Positions 22,392 to 28,763 of a stretch of DNA of 28,763 bases are shown in pieces. How positions within the stretch are numbered: position 1 is the first letter of the stretch; every line of letters starts with the position of its first letter. Position numbers and translations under genes: made by a program. The DNA is from an uncultured Oscillospiraceae bacterium. Its GTDB lineage: Bacteria; Bacillota; Clostridia; Oscillospirales; Oscillospiraceae. A model generated the notes under the pieces. The model was not told the origin of the DNA and searched no databases. It worked only from the letters and a program-made list of their open reading frames with translations. The DNA lies in assembly GCA_934591725.1 (NCBI GenBank), contig CAKTPR010000017.1, positions 1 through 28,763 of the forward strand, written 5' to 3'.

Positions 22392-23390
22392 TTATTTATA
22401 CATATGCTGCCTGTATACCGACGGCGTAACTCCCTCCATGCGCTTGAACACCGCGATAAAATTGCTGATGTTTATGTACCCCGCCTCCTCGGCTATCTGC
22501 GTAATGCTCTTGTTCGTCTCCCGCAGCAGCTCCTTCGCCAGCGCGACCTTGCGGCGGTTTATGTAGTTCACAAAGCTCTCGCCCGTCTCCCTGTTGAAGG
22601 TGCGCGAAAAATAGCTTGGGCTGAGGTGGCACAGGTCGGCCATCTCCTTCATGGAAATGCCGTCTTTCAGATGGTCGTTGATGTACGCTATCGCCGGGTA
22701 TATCACGCTGCTCGGCTTCACCGGCATCGTCTCCGCCCGCTCAGGCTCACGTGCGCTCATCGGCAGCGAAAGCTCCTGTATCTCCGCCTTGCCGGTCATC
22801 TGCTCGGAGTTCGTGCTCATCAGCCATTTGTATGTCTCGTCGCGGTTGCGCGCCTTGACCGCCCTGTCGACCGTGTATCTGACAATCGAGTCGATGAGGT
22901 CGGCGATCTCGACAATGCGCTCGTACTCCATCTCCGGCAGCTTTTCGTACTTCTCCAGCAAGTCCTTGCGCGCCGCGTCCTCCTCCGCCTGGAACGAGCT
23001 TATCTCATTGACGAGCCTGACGGCTTTCTCTCTGTCCTTGTTCACAAGCCGCACCTGCCCGAACATAACCGCGCCGAGGTACTTGTCCCCGACCATTACC
23101 GGCACTGCGACGTCGACTATCCCGCAGTGGCAGAGATAGATGTACGGCCGCTCCAGCCGCACCGCTTCGAGCCCGGCCAGCGCGTCGCAGCGGTAGCAGC
23201 GCTTGCGCGAAACGGGGTTCTCGCGGATGACGCTGCAAAACTCCGTGCGCCCGCTGTGCTTCGTCATGGGGTTTCCCTTGTAGTCGATGCAGATTATGGC
23301 AGTGCCGGTCATCTTCGCGAGCTGATCCTGCATCTTTTCCCACAGCGGAATGTCGAGTATGTTTTTCATGTCGTATTGTATCCCGGCCAT
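22392..23390 (-). CDS. AraC-family regulator with PocR sensory domain
   Basis: This 332-residue protein has an N-terminal PocR ligand-binding domain (about 8-170) with its conserved cysteines C52, C65, C68, C87 and C89 (including CYRC and LCHCG), and a C-terminal AraC double helix-turn-helix (about 235-330, with FVNYINRRKVALAKELL and GYINISNFIAVFKR). PocR domains are associated with sensing small alcohols such as 1,2-propanediol or glycerol. With glpK downstream on the same strand, control of glycerol use is a fair guess. A GAGGTG site lies 8 bases before the ATG, and a possible promoter is at 23432-23461. Confidence 0.9.
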   Translation of the reverse strand: MAGIQYDMKNILDIPLWEKMQDQLAKMTGTAIICIDYKGNPMTKHSGRTEFCSVIRENPVSRKRCYRCDALAGLEAVRLERPYIYLCHCGIVDVAVPVMVGDKYLGAVMFGQVRLVNKDREKAVRLVNEISSFQAEEDAARKDLLEKYEKLPEMEYERIVEIADLIDSIVRYTVDRAVKARNRDETYKWLMSTNSEQMTGKAEIQELSLPMSAREPERAETMPVKPSSVIYPAIAYINDHLKDGISMKEMADLCHLSPSYFSRTFNRETGESFVNYINRRKVALAKELLRETNKSITQIAEEAGYINISNFIAVFKRMEGVTPSVYRQHMYK

Positions 23391-23431
23391 ATGACATACA
23401 CCTCTTTCGGTTGAAATTATCTTTCCGAAAT

Positions 23432-23461
23432 ATCATATCCTGTCCCGCTCGCGAAAATCAA
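23432..23461 (-). promoter_or_regulatory. Promoter-like sequence for the PocR-AraC gene
   Basis: On the minus strand TTGATT (23456-23461) and TATGAT (23432-23437) are separated by 18 bases. This is a moderate sigma-A match about 45 bases upstream of the start codon. Confidence 0.45.
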
Positions 23462-23543
23462 TATCCAAGCGCAAAATCAGAGTATTGTACAAATTCAGCA
23501 AATCTTTTTCGTTAATGTTGCTTCATGACCTGCGTCCCAAATC

Positions 23544-23572
23544 TTGACAAATCCGAACTATACACATATAGT
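23544..23572 (+). promoter_or_regulatory. Promoter of the TraX-family gene
   Basis: TTGACA (23544-23549), a 17-base spacer and TATAGT (23567-23572) form a strong sigma-A match. The start would be near 23579, leaving a short leader of about 25 bases with the ribosome binding site. Confidence 0.7.
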
Positions 23573-23603
23573 TAAGCCATCTTTTCTCTCTTCGGAGGCT
23601 TTT

Positions 23604-24350
23604 ATGACCGACATGGAAAAACGCGGCCTTGATTCCAACGCCGTCAAGCTCATCGCCATCGCCGCGATGACGATCGACCATATCGCGTGGGCGCTCTGGC
23701 CGGGCTATCCGCATGAGCTTCTCCCGCTCCTGATGCACCTTATCGGGCGCGTCACCTGTCCCGTCATGTGCTTCTTCATCGCCGAGGGCTACCACTATAC
23801 GCGCGATGTAAATAAATACACCCTCCGTCTCTTCGCCTTCGCCCTCGTCTCGCACTTTTGCTATATCTTTTTCTCCAATGATTTTGTCGATTGGCACTCG
23901 TTCATCCCGTTTTATTACGGGCAGGCGCTCAACCAGACAAGCGTCATGTGGCCGCTCGCGTGGGGTCTTGTCATGCTCCGCGCCGCGAACAGCACCAGCC
24001 TGCCGCGCAAGGCCGTCCCGCTCATTATCATCCTCATCTGCCTTGTCACCTTTCCGAGCGACTGGAGCTGCATTGCCTCTCTCTGCGTCCTCGCCTTCGG
24101 CACGAACCGCGGCGATCTGAAAAAGCAGTCGTTCTGGCTGGTGTTCTATGTTGCGCTCTACGCCGTCGTGTACTTCTTCGCCATCGATAAGGTCTACGGG
24201 CTTCTGCAAATGGGCGTTGTCCTCGCGATCCCGGTGATAAAAATGTACAACGGCCAGCGCGGCAAAAACCCGCGCGTGAACCGCTTCATGAAATGGCTGT
24301 TTTATATCTATTACCCTCTGCATCTGCTGATAATAGGACTCTTAAAATAA
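23604..24350 (+). CDS. TraX-family membrane protein
   Basis: This 248-residue polytopic protein has the TraX signature at the N-terminus (NAVKLIAIAAMTIDHIAW) and the C-terminal YIYYPLHLLIIGLL segment. The F-plasmid TraX acetylates pilin; chromosomal homologues in Firmicutes are of unknown substrate but are thought to be membrane acyltransferases. The ATG at 23604 is chosen because of the GGAGG just upstream and the promoter at 23544-23572, which rules out the longer frame starting inside the -35 box. No conjugation genes are nearby, so a plasmid origin is not supported. Ends in a shared terminator. Confidence 0.88.
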   Translation: MTDMEKRGLDSNAVKLIAIAAMTIDHIAWALWPGYPHELLPLLMHLIGRVTCPVMCFFIAEGYHYTRDVNKYTLRLFAFALVSHFCYIFFSNDFVDWHSFIPFYYGQALNQTSVMWPLAWGLVMLRAANSTSLPRKAVPLIIILICLVTFPSDWSCIASLCVLAFGTNRGDLKKQSFWLVFYVALYAVVYFFAIDKVYGLLQMGVVLAIPVIKMYNGQRGKNPRVNRFMKWLFYIYYPLHLLIIGLLK

Positions 24351-24352
24351 AA

Positions 24353-24389
24353 TCCGCTCGCCGCGAAATATTCGCGGCGAGCTATTTTT
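24353..24389. terminator. Bidirectional terminator between TraX gene and spoIVB
   Basis: A perfect 12-bp stem (24356-24367 with 24371-24382) has five T after it on the + strand (24385-24389). On the minus strand the stem is followed by GGATTTTA. It serves the two converging genes. Confidence 0.85.
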
Positions 24390-24394
24390 AACTT

Positions 24395-25387
24395 TTACGC
24401 CGCCTTGCTCATTATCCCCGCCGCGCGCAGCATATCCTGTATGCTCACGGCGTAGCCCTTCGTCGGGTCGGAGACGAACACGTGCGTCACCGCGCCGACG
24501 AGCTTGCCGTTCTGGATTATCGGGCTGCCGCTCATGCCCTGCACGATGCCGCCCGTCTTCTGGATAAGTTCCGGGTCTGTCACGCTGAGCATCGCGTGCG
24601 TGCCGTCGGCCTCGCGGTAGATACGGTTTATCTCGATCGCGTACTCGCGGCTGTCGCGCCCGTTTATCGTCGAGACTATCGACGCCGACCCGACCGCGAT
24701 GCTGCCCGTCTCCATCATCCGTCCGTCCATCGATACATAGGCCTGACCGAATATTCCCTGCGCGGTGTTCATTTCGATGCTGCCGAGCACCTTGCCCAAG
24801 TCGGCGCAGCCGTTCAGCTCGCCGGGGCTGCCCGAAACTCCGGGGTTCACGCTGACTATCTGCGCGTCCGTGATGCTGCCATCCCTGACCGGGATCGTCA
24901 GACCCGTGTCGGAATCGCTGACGCTGTGCCCAAGCGCGCCGAACACGCCGCTGTCCGGGTCGCAGAACGTGAGCGTCCCAAGTCCCGACAGCCCGTCGCG
25001 CAGCCATATACCGAGCAGCCACTCTCCCTCGCCCGACTGCGCAGGCGTCACATTTATGCTCATGCTCTTGCTCCCGCGCTGAAGCCCCAGACACACGCTC
25101 TCTCCGCCGCACTCTCCGACCGCGGAAATGACCTCCTGCGCATCGGCTACCCTGCTCCCGTTGACTGCGGTTATCAGGTCGCCCTGATGCACGCCCGCGC
25201 TCTGCGCCGGGGACACCGTCCCGCTCTCCGTCTCGACCTCGGAAAAGCCCGCTACCACTACGCCCTCTGTGCTTATCTGTACTCCAACGACCTGCCCGCC
25301 GACAACCAGCTCCTGTGCAAAGGCCGGAACCGTAAGCACCGTTGCAAGCAGCAGCGACCACAGGCCGGTCACTATCGCCTTTTTCAT
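24395..25387 (-). CDS. spoIVB: SpoIVB-type sporulation serine protease (S55)
   Basis: This 330-residue secreted protease is the forespore signal that starts sigma-K activation in Bacillus. It has an N-terminal signal peptide (about 1-25), a PDZ domain (about 35-115) and the S55 peptidase domain. The catalytic triad by comparison with B. subtilis is H154 in ALGHSVSD, D271 in TDPELI and S286 in GMSGSP. The protein is shorter than B. subtilis SpoIVB (about 425 residues), mainly at the N-terminus. Its presence implies a spore-forming lineage. The ribosome binding site GGGAGGGA is buried in the 3' arm of a long hairpin (25395-25443). Confidence 0.9.
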   Translation of the reverse strand: MKKAIVTGLWSLLLATVLTVPAFAQELVVGGQVVGVQISTEGVVVAGFSEVETESGTVSPAQSAGVHQGDLITAVNGSRVADAQEVISAVGECGGESVCLGLQRGSKSMSINVTPAQSGEGEWLLGIWLRDGLSGLGTLTFCDPDSGVFGALGHSVSDSDTGLTIPVRDGSITDAQIVSVNPGVSGSPGELNGCADLGKVLGSIEMNTAQGIFGQAYVSMDGRMMETGSIAVGSASIVSTINGRDSREYAIEINRIYREADGTHAMLSVTDPELIQKTGGIVQGMSGSPIIQNGKLVGAVTHVFVSDPTKGYAVSIQDMLRAAGIMSKAA

Positions 25388-25443
25388 AAAAATTTCCCTC
25401 CCGGCTGATAATATCTCGCAAGATAATTATGTGCCGGGAGGGA
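25388..25443 (-). promoter_or_regulatory. Hairpin holding the spoIVB ribosome binding site, also terminator-like
   Basis: Bases 25395-25405 pair perfectly with 25433-25443, and inner pairs (25408-25412 with 25426-25430; 25413-25416 with 25421-25424) fill the loop. On the minus strand the 3' arm contains GGGAGGGA, the spoIVB ribosome binding site, and is followed by five T (25388-25392) directly before the ATG. The same element can end the ruvX transcript and hide the spoIVB site. Confidence 0.7.
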
Positions 25444-25527
25444 GAAATTAAAGGCGGAGCTTGCTGTCAAAAATACCTTATTATTCTTCTTTAGTGCTTT
25501 TTTATCAACAATTTTATATAGCAGTTT

Positions 25528-25938
25528 CTACTTCAGGCTCCCCAGATATCCTTCCAATATCAGGCTCGCCGCGACGGCGTCAACGGTTTTGCGGTGCTGC
25601 TTCTCCTTTTTGCCCGCCGCGTGGAGTATCGCGTGCGCCTCGATGCTGCTGCGCCGCTCGTCCCAGAGCACGACCGGCAGTCCGCTGTCGCGCTCAAGCA
25701 TGTCCTTGAACTCGCGGCTCTTCTCCGCGCGCACGCCCTCGCTGCCGTCCATGTTCTTCGGCAGTCCGAGCACGAGCGTGCCGACCTCGCGCGCCGCCGC
25801 TTCCTCGGCGATGCGCTTTGACGCGCGCTCCATGTCCCATTCGTTCATCGTCCACGCCTCGCCGCAGAGCATCCCCAGCAGATCGGACACCGCAAGCCCA
25901 ATGCGCTGGTCGCCGTAATCTATCGCCATTATCCGCAT
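25528..25938 (-). CDS. ruvX: RuvX/YqgF-family Holliday junction resolvase-like nuclease
   Basis: This 136-residue RNase H-fold protein begins MRIMAIDYGDQRIGLAVSD with the active-site aspartate D7. It has LVLGLPKNMDGSEG in the middle and a terminal VDAVAASLIL aspartate motif, all as in the YqgF family, which is linked to pre-16S rRNA maturation and to recombination. An AGGTGGA site lies close before the ATG. It starts 9 bases after folC, so the two share a transcript. The 84 bases after it lead into the spoIVB hairpin. Confidence 0.9.
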   Translation of the reverse strand: MRIMAIDYGDQRIGLAVSDLLGMLCGEAWTMNEWDMERASKRIAEEAAAREVGTLVLGLPKNMDGSEGVRAEKSREFKDMLERDSGLPVVLWDERRSSIEAHAILHAAGKKEKQHRKTVDAVAASLILEGYLGSLK

Positions 25939-25947
25939 TTTTCCACC

Positions 25948-27219
25948 TCAGTATTTCTCAAAGCATGCGCGTATCTCGCCCACGGAATAGAGCGAGCCGA
26001 CCGCGCAGATCATAGTATCCGGATCGTCCCCGGCGATATCGAGCGCCGTACTCACTCCGTCCTTTATGCTCTCGCAGACGGTGACGTCCTTGCCGTATTT
26101 TTCCAGAAAATTCCCCAGCTCCTCCGCCGGGAGCGCGCGCACGGAGTCCGGCGCGATACAGACATATTCGTCCGCCACGGGGTCGAGCGCGTCGAAAATG
26201 CCCTCGTAGTCCTTATCCTTCAGCACACCCACGAGCAGCACCCGGCGCGAATCCGGGAAGTAGCTCCTCAGGTTCTCCGCGACGGTCTGCGCGCACTGCG
26301 GGTTGTGCCCGCCGTCAACGATGAAGCACGGCTCGTCATTCACAAGCTCAAAGCGCCCCGGCCAGCTCACGGCGTAAAGCCCATGCTCCACATCGCTCTG
26401 GTCTAGCGCCCAGCCGCGGCGGCGCAGCACCTCGACGAGCTCCAGCACGACAGCGGCGTTGCGCAGCTGGTTTGCCCCCAGCAGCGGCAGCGCATAGACC
26501 TCGCCGCGATAGGTGAAGCTCTGCCCGAAGAGGCTGTCAAACTCGCTGTGCAGTTCCGAGAAATCCGCGACGTGCAGCCTTGCGCCGACCTCGTCGCAGC
26601 GCTCGCGTACGATCTCCGTCACGCTCTGCGACTGCTGGTAAAGTACGCAGTCCGCGCCGGGCTTTATGATCCCGGCCTTCTCCTCGGCGATCTGCTCTAC
26701 CGTGTCGCCGAGCACAGCCGTGTGGTCAAGCCCGATGTTCATGATAACGCAGGCTTCCGGCGCTTCGATAACGTTCGTCGCGTCGAGCCGCCCGCCGAGC
26801 CCCACTTCGAGCACAACGATGTCGCAGTTCTGCTCCTTGAACCAGACCAGCGCTGCAGCGGTCATAAGCTCAAACTCCGTCGGGTGATCCGCCATCGCGT
26901 CGGCGGCGATCTTCACGAGCGACACATCTGCCGCGAGGACGTCGTCGTCGATCTGCTTGCCGTTTATCTGCATGCGCTCATTGAAGCGGTAGAGATAGGG
27001 CGAGGTGAAAAGCCCGGTCTTGTAGCCCGCCGCCTTGAGTACCGACGCCGTCATCGCAGCGCAGCTGCCCTTGCCGTTTGTCCCGGCGATGTGTATAAAC
27101 TTCATCCCGTTCTGCGGGTTTCCGAGCTTCTCCAGAAGCTCCGTGATGCGTTCAAGCCCCGGCCTTGAGCCGAACCACTCGGTCTTATTTATATATTCAA
27201 GCGCTTCCTTATAATCCAT
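25948..27219 (-). CDS. folC: Folylpolyglutamate synthase / dihydrofolate synthase
   Basis: This 423-residue Mur-ligase-type enzyme adds glutamate to folates (and to dihydropteroate in bifunctional forms). The ATP loop GTNGKGS is at 46-52, with the Mur-ligase residues in MNIGLDHTAVLGDT and the C-terminal domain starting near LPAEELG. The start MDYKEALEY is chosen because the family begins this way and AAGGA lies about 10 bases upstream; the longer frame reaching 27342 would read through the promoter at 27251-27279. First gene of the folC-ruvX transcript. Confidence 0.92.
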   Translation of the reverse strand: MDYKEALEYINKTEWFGSRPGLERITELLEKLGNPQNGMKFIHIAGTNGKGSCAAMTASVLKAAGYKTGLFTSPYLYRFNERMQINGKQIDDDVLAADVSLVKIAADAMADHPTEFELMTAAALVWFKEQNCDIVVLEVGLGGRLDATNVIEAPEACVIMNIGLDHTAVLGDTVEQIAEEKAGIIKPGADCVLYQQSQSVTEIVRERCDEVGARLHVADFSELHSEFDSLFGQSFTYRGEVYALPLLGANQLRNAAVVLELVEVLRRRGWALDQSDVEHGLYAVSWPGRFELVNDEPCFIVDGGHNPQCAQTVAENLRSYFPDSRRVLLVGVLKDKDYEGIFDALDPVADEYVCIAPDSVRALPAEELGNFLEKYGKDVTVCESIKDGVSTALDIAGDDPDTMICAVGSLYSVGEIRACFEKY

Positions 27220-27250
27220 ACCTACCATATCCTTTGCGTTTTGTGTAATG

Positions 27251-27279
27251 AATATAACACTGATTTGCGTGCGCGGCAA
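27251..27279 (-). promoter_or_regulatory. folC promoter
   Basis: On the minus strand TTGCCG (27274-27279), a 17-base spacer and TATATT (27251-27256) form a fair sigma-A promoter about 30 bases upstream of the start codon. It stands back to back with the rpmG promoter. Confidence 0.6.
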
Positions 27280-27332
27280 GGGAAAAGCGTTTATTTTCCT
27301 GTAATTTATGTCCGGTTTACGTAAAAAAGTTA

Positions 27333-27361
27333 TTGACCGCATGGATGTTCTATGTTATATT
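27333..27361 (+). promoter_or_regulatory. Promoter of rpmG-secE-nusG-rplK
   Basis: TTGACC (27333-27338), a 17-base spacer and TATATT (27356-27361) form a strong sigma-A promoter. The leader to rpmG is about 128 bases; only weak hairpins were seen in it. Confidence 0.7.
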
Positions 27362-27495
27362 ATGTATTACCTGTCGGATGAGAGGTCTATTTTTGTGCGC
27401 ATTTTTGCGTGCTGTCAGAGCTGCCCATCCAATACAGGGAGGCAATGCCCGTCTCCTTTTACGGCGGGTAAATAAAATTAGGAGGTGCCGAAAGA

Positions 27496-27657
27496 ATGGC
27501 TGCAGGCGCAAGAGTAAAAATCACACTCAGATGCGAAGAATGCAAGCAGAGGAACTACAACACGGTCAAGAATAAGAAGAACACTTCAGACCGTTTGGAG
27601 CGCAGCAAGTATTGCCCCTTCTGCAGAAAGCACACCAAGCATGTTGAAACCAAGTAA
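27496..27657 (+). CDS. rpmG: Large ribosomal subunit protein bL33
   Basis: This 53-residue protein is the zinc-ribbon form of L33: the cysteine pairs CEEC and CPFC are present and the protein ends in KHTKHVETK. An AGGAGGTG site lies about 9 bases before the ATG. It precedes secE and nusG, the usual order in Firmicutes. Its cysteine-containing form is the one used when zinc is plentiful. Confidence 0.95.
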   Translation: MAAGARVKITLRCEECKQRNYNTVKNKKNTSDRLERSKYCPFCRKHTKHVETK

Positions 27658-27678
27658 CTTCTGAAAGGACGCGTGAAA

Positions 27679-27951
27679 ATGGCTGAAGAAAAGAAGGTTA
27701 GCACAGCTCCCGCCAAACCTGTCACCGCCGTTAAGAAGGACGATACCAAGCCCGGTTTCTTTAAGAGGATCGGCAAGTGGTTCCGTGAGATGAAGAGCGA
27801 GCTCAAGAAGGTCATATGGCCGACTCCGAAGACGCTCAGGAACAATGTCTTCATCTCCGTCGGCATGATGCTGGCTTCTGCGATCGTGATCGGGGCCTTT
27901 GACAAACTGGCTACTATGCTGGTTCAGGCGCTGCTCAATCTGGTAGGTTAA
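27679..27951 (+). CDS. secE: Preprotein translocase subunit SecE
   Basis: This 90-residue protein has a charged N-terminus, the conserved ELKKVIWPT segment before the membrane, and a single C-terminal transmembrane helix, the compact SecE form of Gram-positive bacteria. It stabilises SecY in the translocon. The ATG at 27679 is chosen because AAAGGA lies 9 bases upstream, whereas the in-frame GTG at 27673 is too close to it. Confidence 0.95.
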   Translation: MAEEKKVSTAPAKPVTAVKKDDTKPGFFKRIGKWFREMKSELKKVIWPTPKTLRNNVFISVGMMLASAIVIGAFDKLATMLVQALLNLVG

Positions 27952-27956
27952 CAGGC

Positions 27957-28481
27957 ATGGCTGAAGAAGCAAAATGGTACGTTGTTCATACCTATTCCGG
28001 TTATGAAAACGCAGTCGCTGCCGCTGTAATGAAGGCAGCGGAAAACCGCAAGATGACGGATCTGATAAAAGAGGTCAACATCCCGATGGAGACCGTCACC
28101 GAGATCACCGACTCCGGCGAAAAGAACGTCGAGCGTAAGGTGTTCCCCGGCTACGTGCTCGTCAAGATGATCCTTACGGATGACAGCTGGCATCTGATCC
28201 ATAACGTCCGCGGTGCTACCGGCTTCGTCGGTTCGGATGGCAAGGCCATCCCGCTTACGGAGCAGGAAATTTTCGATCTGGGCGTCGAACGCAGAGAGAT
28301 CGTCGTCGGCTACGGCCTCGGCGATCAGGTCAAGGTCATTGACGGGCCTCTGGCCGGTTTCTACGGCGTCGTTGACGAGCTTGAGCCCGAAAAGGACAGA
28401 GTTCGTGTCATCGTGTCGATGTTCGGCAGGGAGACCCCCGTCGATCTCGAGCTCGATCAGGTCGAGGTACAAAAAGATTAA
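27957..28481 (+). CDS. nusG: Transcription termination/antitermination factor NusG
   Basis: This 174-residue protein has the NGN domain at the start (KWYVVHTYSGYENAV) and a C-terminal KOW domain (GDQVKVIDGPLAGFYGVV). It binds RNA polymerase and affects pausing and termination. It starts 5 bases after secE with a weak ribosome binding site, so translation is probably coupled. Confidence 0.96.
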   Translation: MAEEAKWYVVHTYSGYENAVAAAVMKAAENRKMTDLIKEVNIPMETVTEITDSGEKNVERKVFPGYVLVKMILTDDSWHLIHNVRGATGFVGSDGKAIPLTEQEIFDLGVERREIVVGYGLGDQVKVIDGPLAGFYGVVDELEPEKDRVRVIVSMFGRETPVDLELDQVEVQKD

Positions 28482-28500
28482 TAAGAAAGAGGTGCTTTAG

Positions 28501-28763
28501 ATGGCACAGAAAGTAGTTGGATACGTTAGATTCCAGGTTCCCGCCGGCAAGGCAACTCCGGCTCCCCCTGTAGGCCCCGCACTGGGTCAGTACGGCGTTA
28601 ACATCGGTCAGTTCACCAAGGACTTCAACGAGCGCACCAAGGGCGATATGGGCATGATGATCCCTGTCGTCATCACCGTGTACTCCGACCGCAGCTTCAC
28701 CTTCATCACCAAGACTCCTCCTGCCGCTCTGCTCATCAAGAAGGCATGCGGCATCGAGACCGC
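28501..28763 (+). CDS. rplK: Large ribosomal subunit protein uL11 (partial, runs off the right edge)
   Basis: The first 87 codons match L11: [19 protein letters not shown] near the start and the [17 protein letters not shown] segment. A GAGGTG site lies upstream. It follows nusG in the standard order; rplA would be expected next, outside the window. Confidence 0.96.
   Translation, partial: MAQKVVGYVRFQVPAGKATPAPPVGPALGQYGVNIGQFTKDFNERTKGDMGMMIPVVITVYSDRSFTFITKTPPAALLIKKACGIET

Noticed and set aside
23604..24350. TraX as evidence for a conjugative element
   Set aside because: Neighbours are chromosomal (spoIVB, folC, PocR-AraC) and no mobilisation, pilus or integrase genes are present.
27311..27325. 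CCGGTTTACG half-site near the folC and rpmG promoters
   Set aside because: It matches only one half of the operator; the left half is missing, and these housekeeping genes are not expected in the regulon.

Overview
The window looks like a chromosome segment from a gut-type Clostridia member, most likely Oscillospiraceae/Ruminococcaceae. The grounds are a base composition near 57-60% G+C by eye, Gram-positive ribosome binding sites, a SpoIVB sporulation protease, a PocR-AraC regulator, a lipoprotein TRAP binding protein, and short palindromic repeats of a kind common in gut Firmicutes. This placement is inference; there is no rRNA gene in the window.

Region 1 (1-10,910) is a sugar-acid regulon for pectin- or glycosaminoglycan-derived unsaturated uronates. 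A TRAP transporter (dctP, dctQ, dctM) brings in the substrate. KduI and KduD convert 5-keto-4-deoxyuronate to 2-keto-3-deoxygluconate, KdgK phosphorylates it, and a KDPG aldolase with an extra C-terminal VOC domain cleaves KDPG to pyruvate and glyceraldehyde-3-phosphate. An RspB-like zinc dehydrogenase follows kduD, and an unrecognised gene is divergent from the aldolase. A LacI-family regulator closes the block. A palindrome centred on AACCGGTT recurs upstream of the window-edge membrane gene, kduD, the aldolase/unknown divergent pair, dctP and lacI itself, with a further copy inside the unknown gene. I read these as the operators of this LacI protein.

Region 2 (11,060-17,860) is a tight seven-gene operon on the + strand: a WecE-type sugar aminotransferase, a GNAT acetyltransferase, an ArnC/GtrB-type polyprenyl-phosphate glycosyltransferase, an ATP-grasp ligase, a LysA-like PLP decarboxylase, two overlapping SMR-type four-helix proteins, and a second glycosyltransferase about 70% identical to the first. 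It resembles a Gram-positive counterpart of the Arn/Wec logic (make an amino sugar, load it on a lipid carrier, flip it) with an added amino-acid ligase and decarboxylase. This is the best candidate for an undescribed system. A small Spo0A-C-terminal-like protein follows.

Region 3 (18,238-23,390) holds glpK, a membrane-anchored alpha/beta hydrolase of lower G+C content, an approximately 550-base island of hairpins and inverted repeats, and a PocR-AraC regulator that may sense a glycerol-like ligand. Region 4 (23,544-27,342) holds a TraX-family membrane protein, a SpoIVB-type protease, ruvX and folC. Region 5 (27,333-end) is the conserved rpmG-secE-nusG-rplK run, cut by the window edge in rplK. 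No tRNA, rRNA, CRISPR array, transposase or phage gene was seen.
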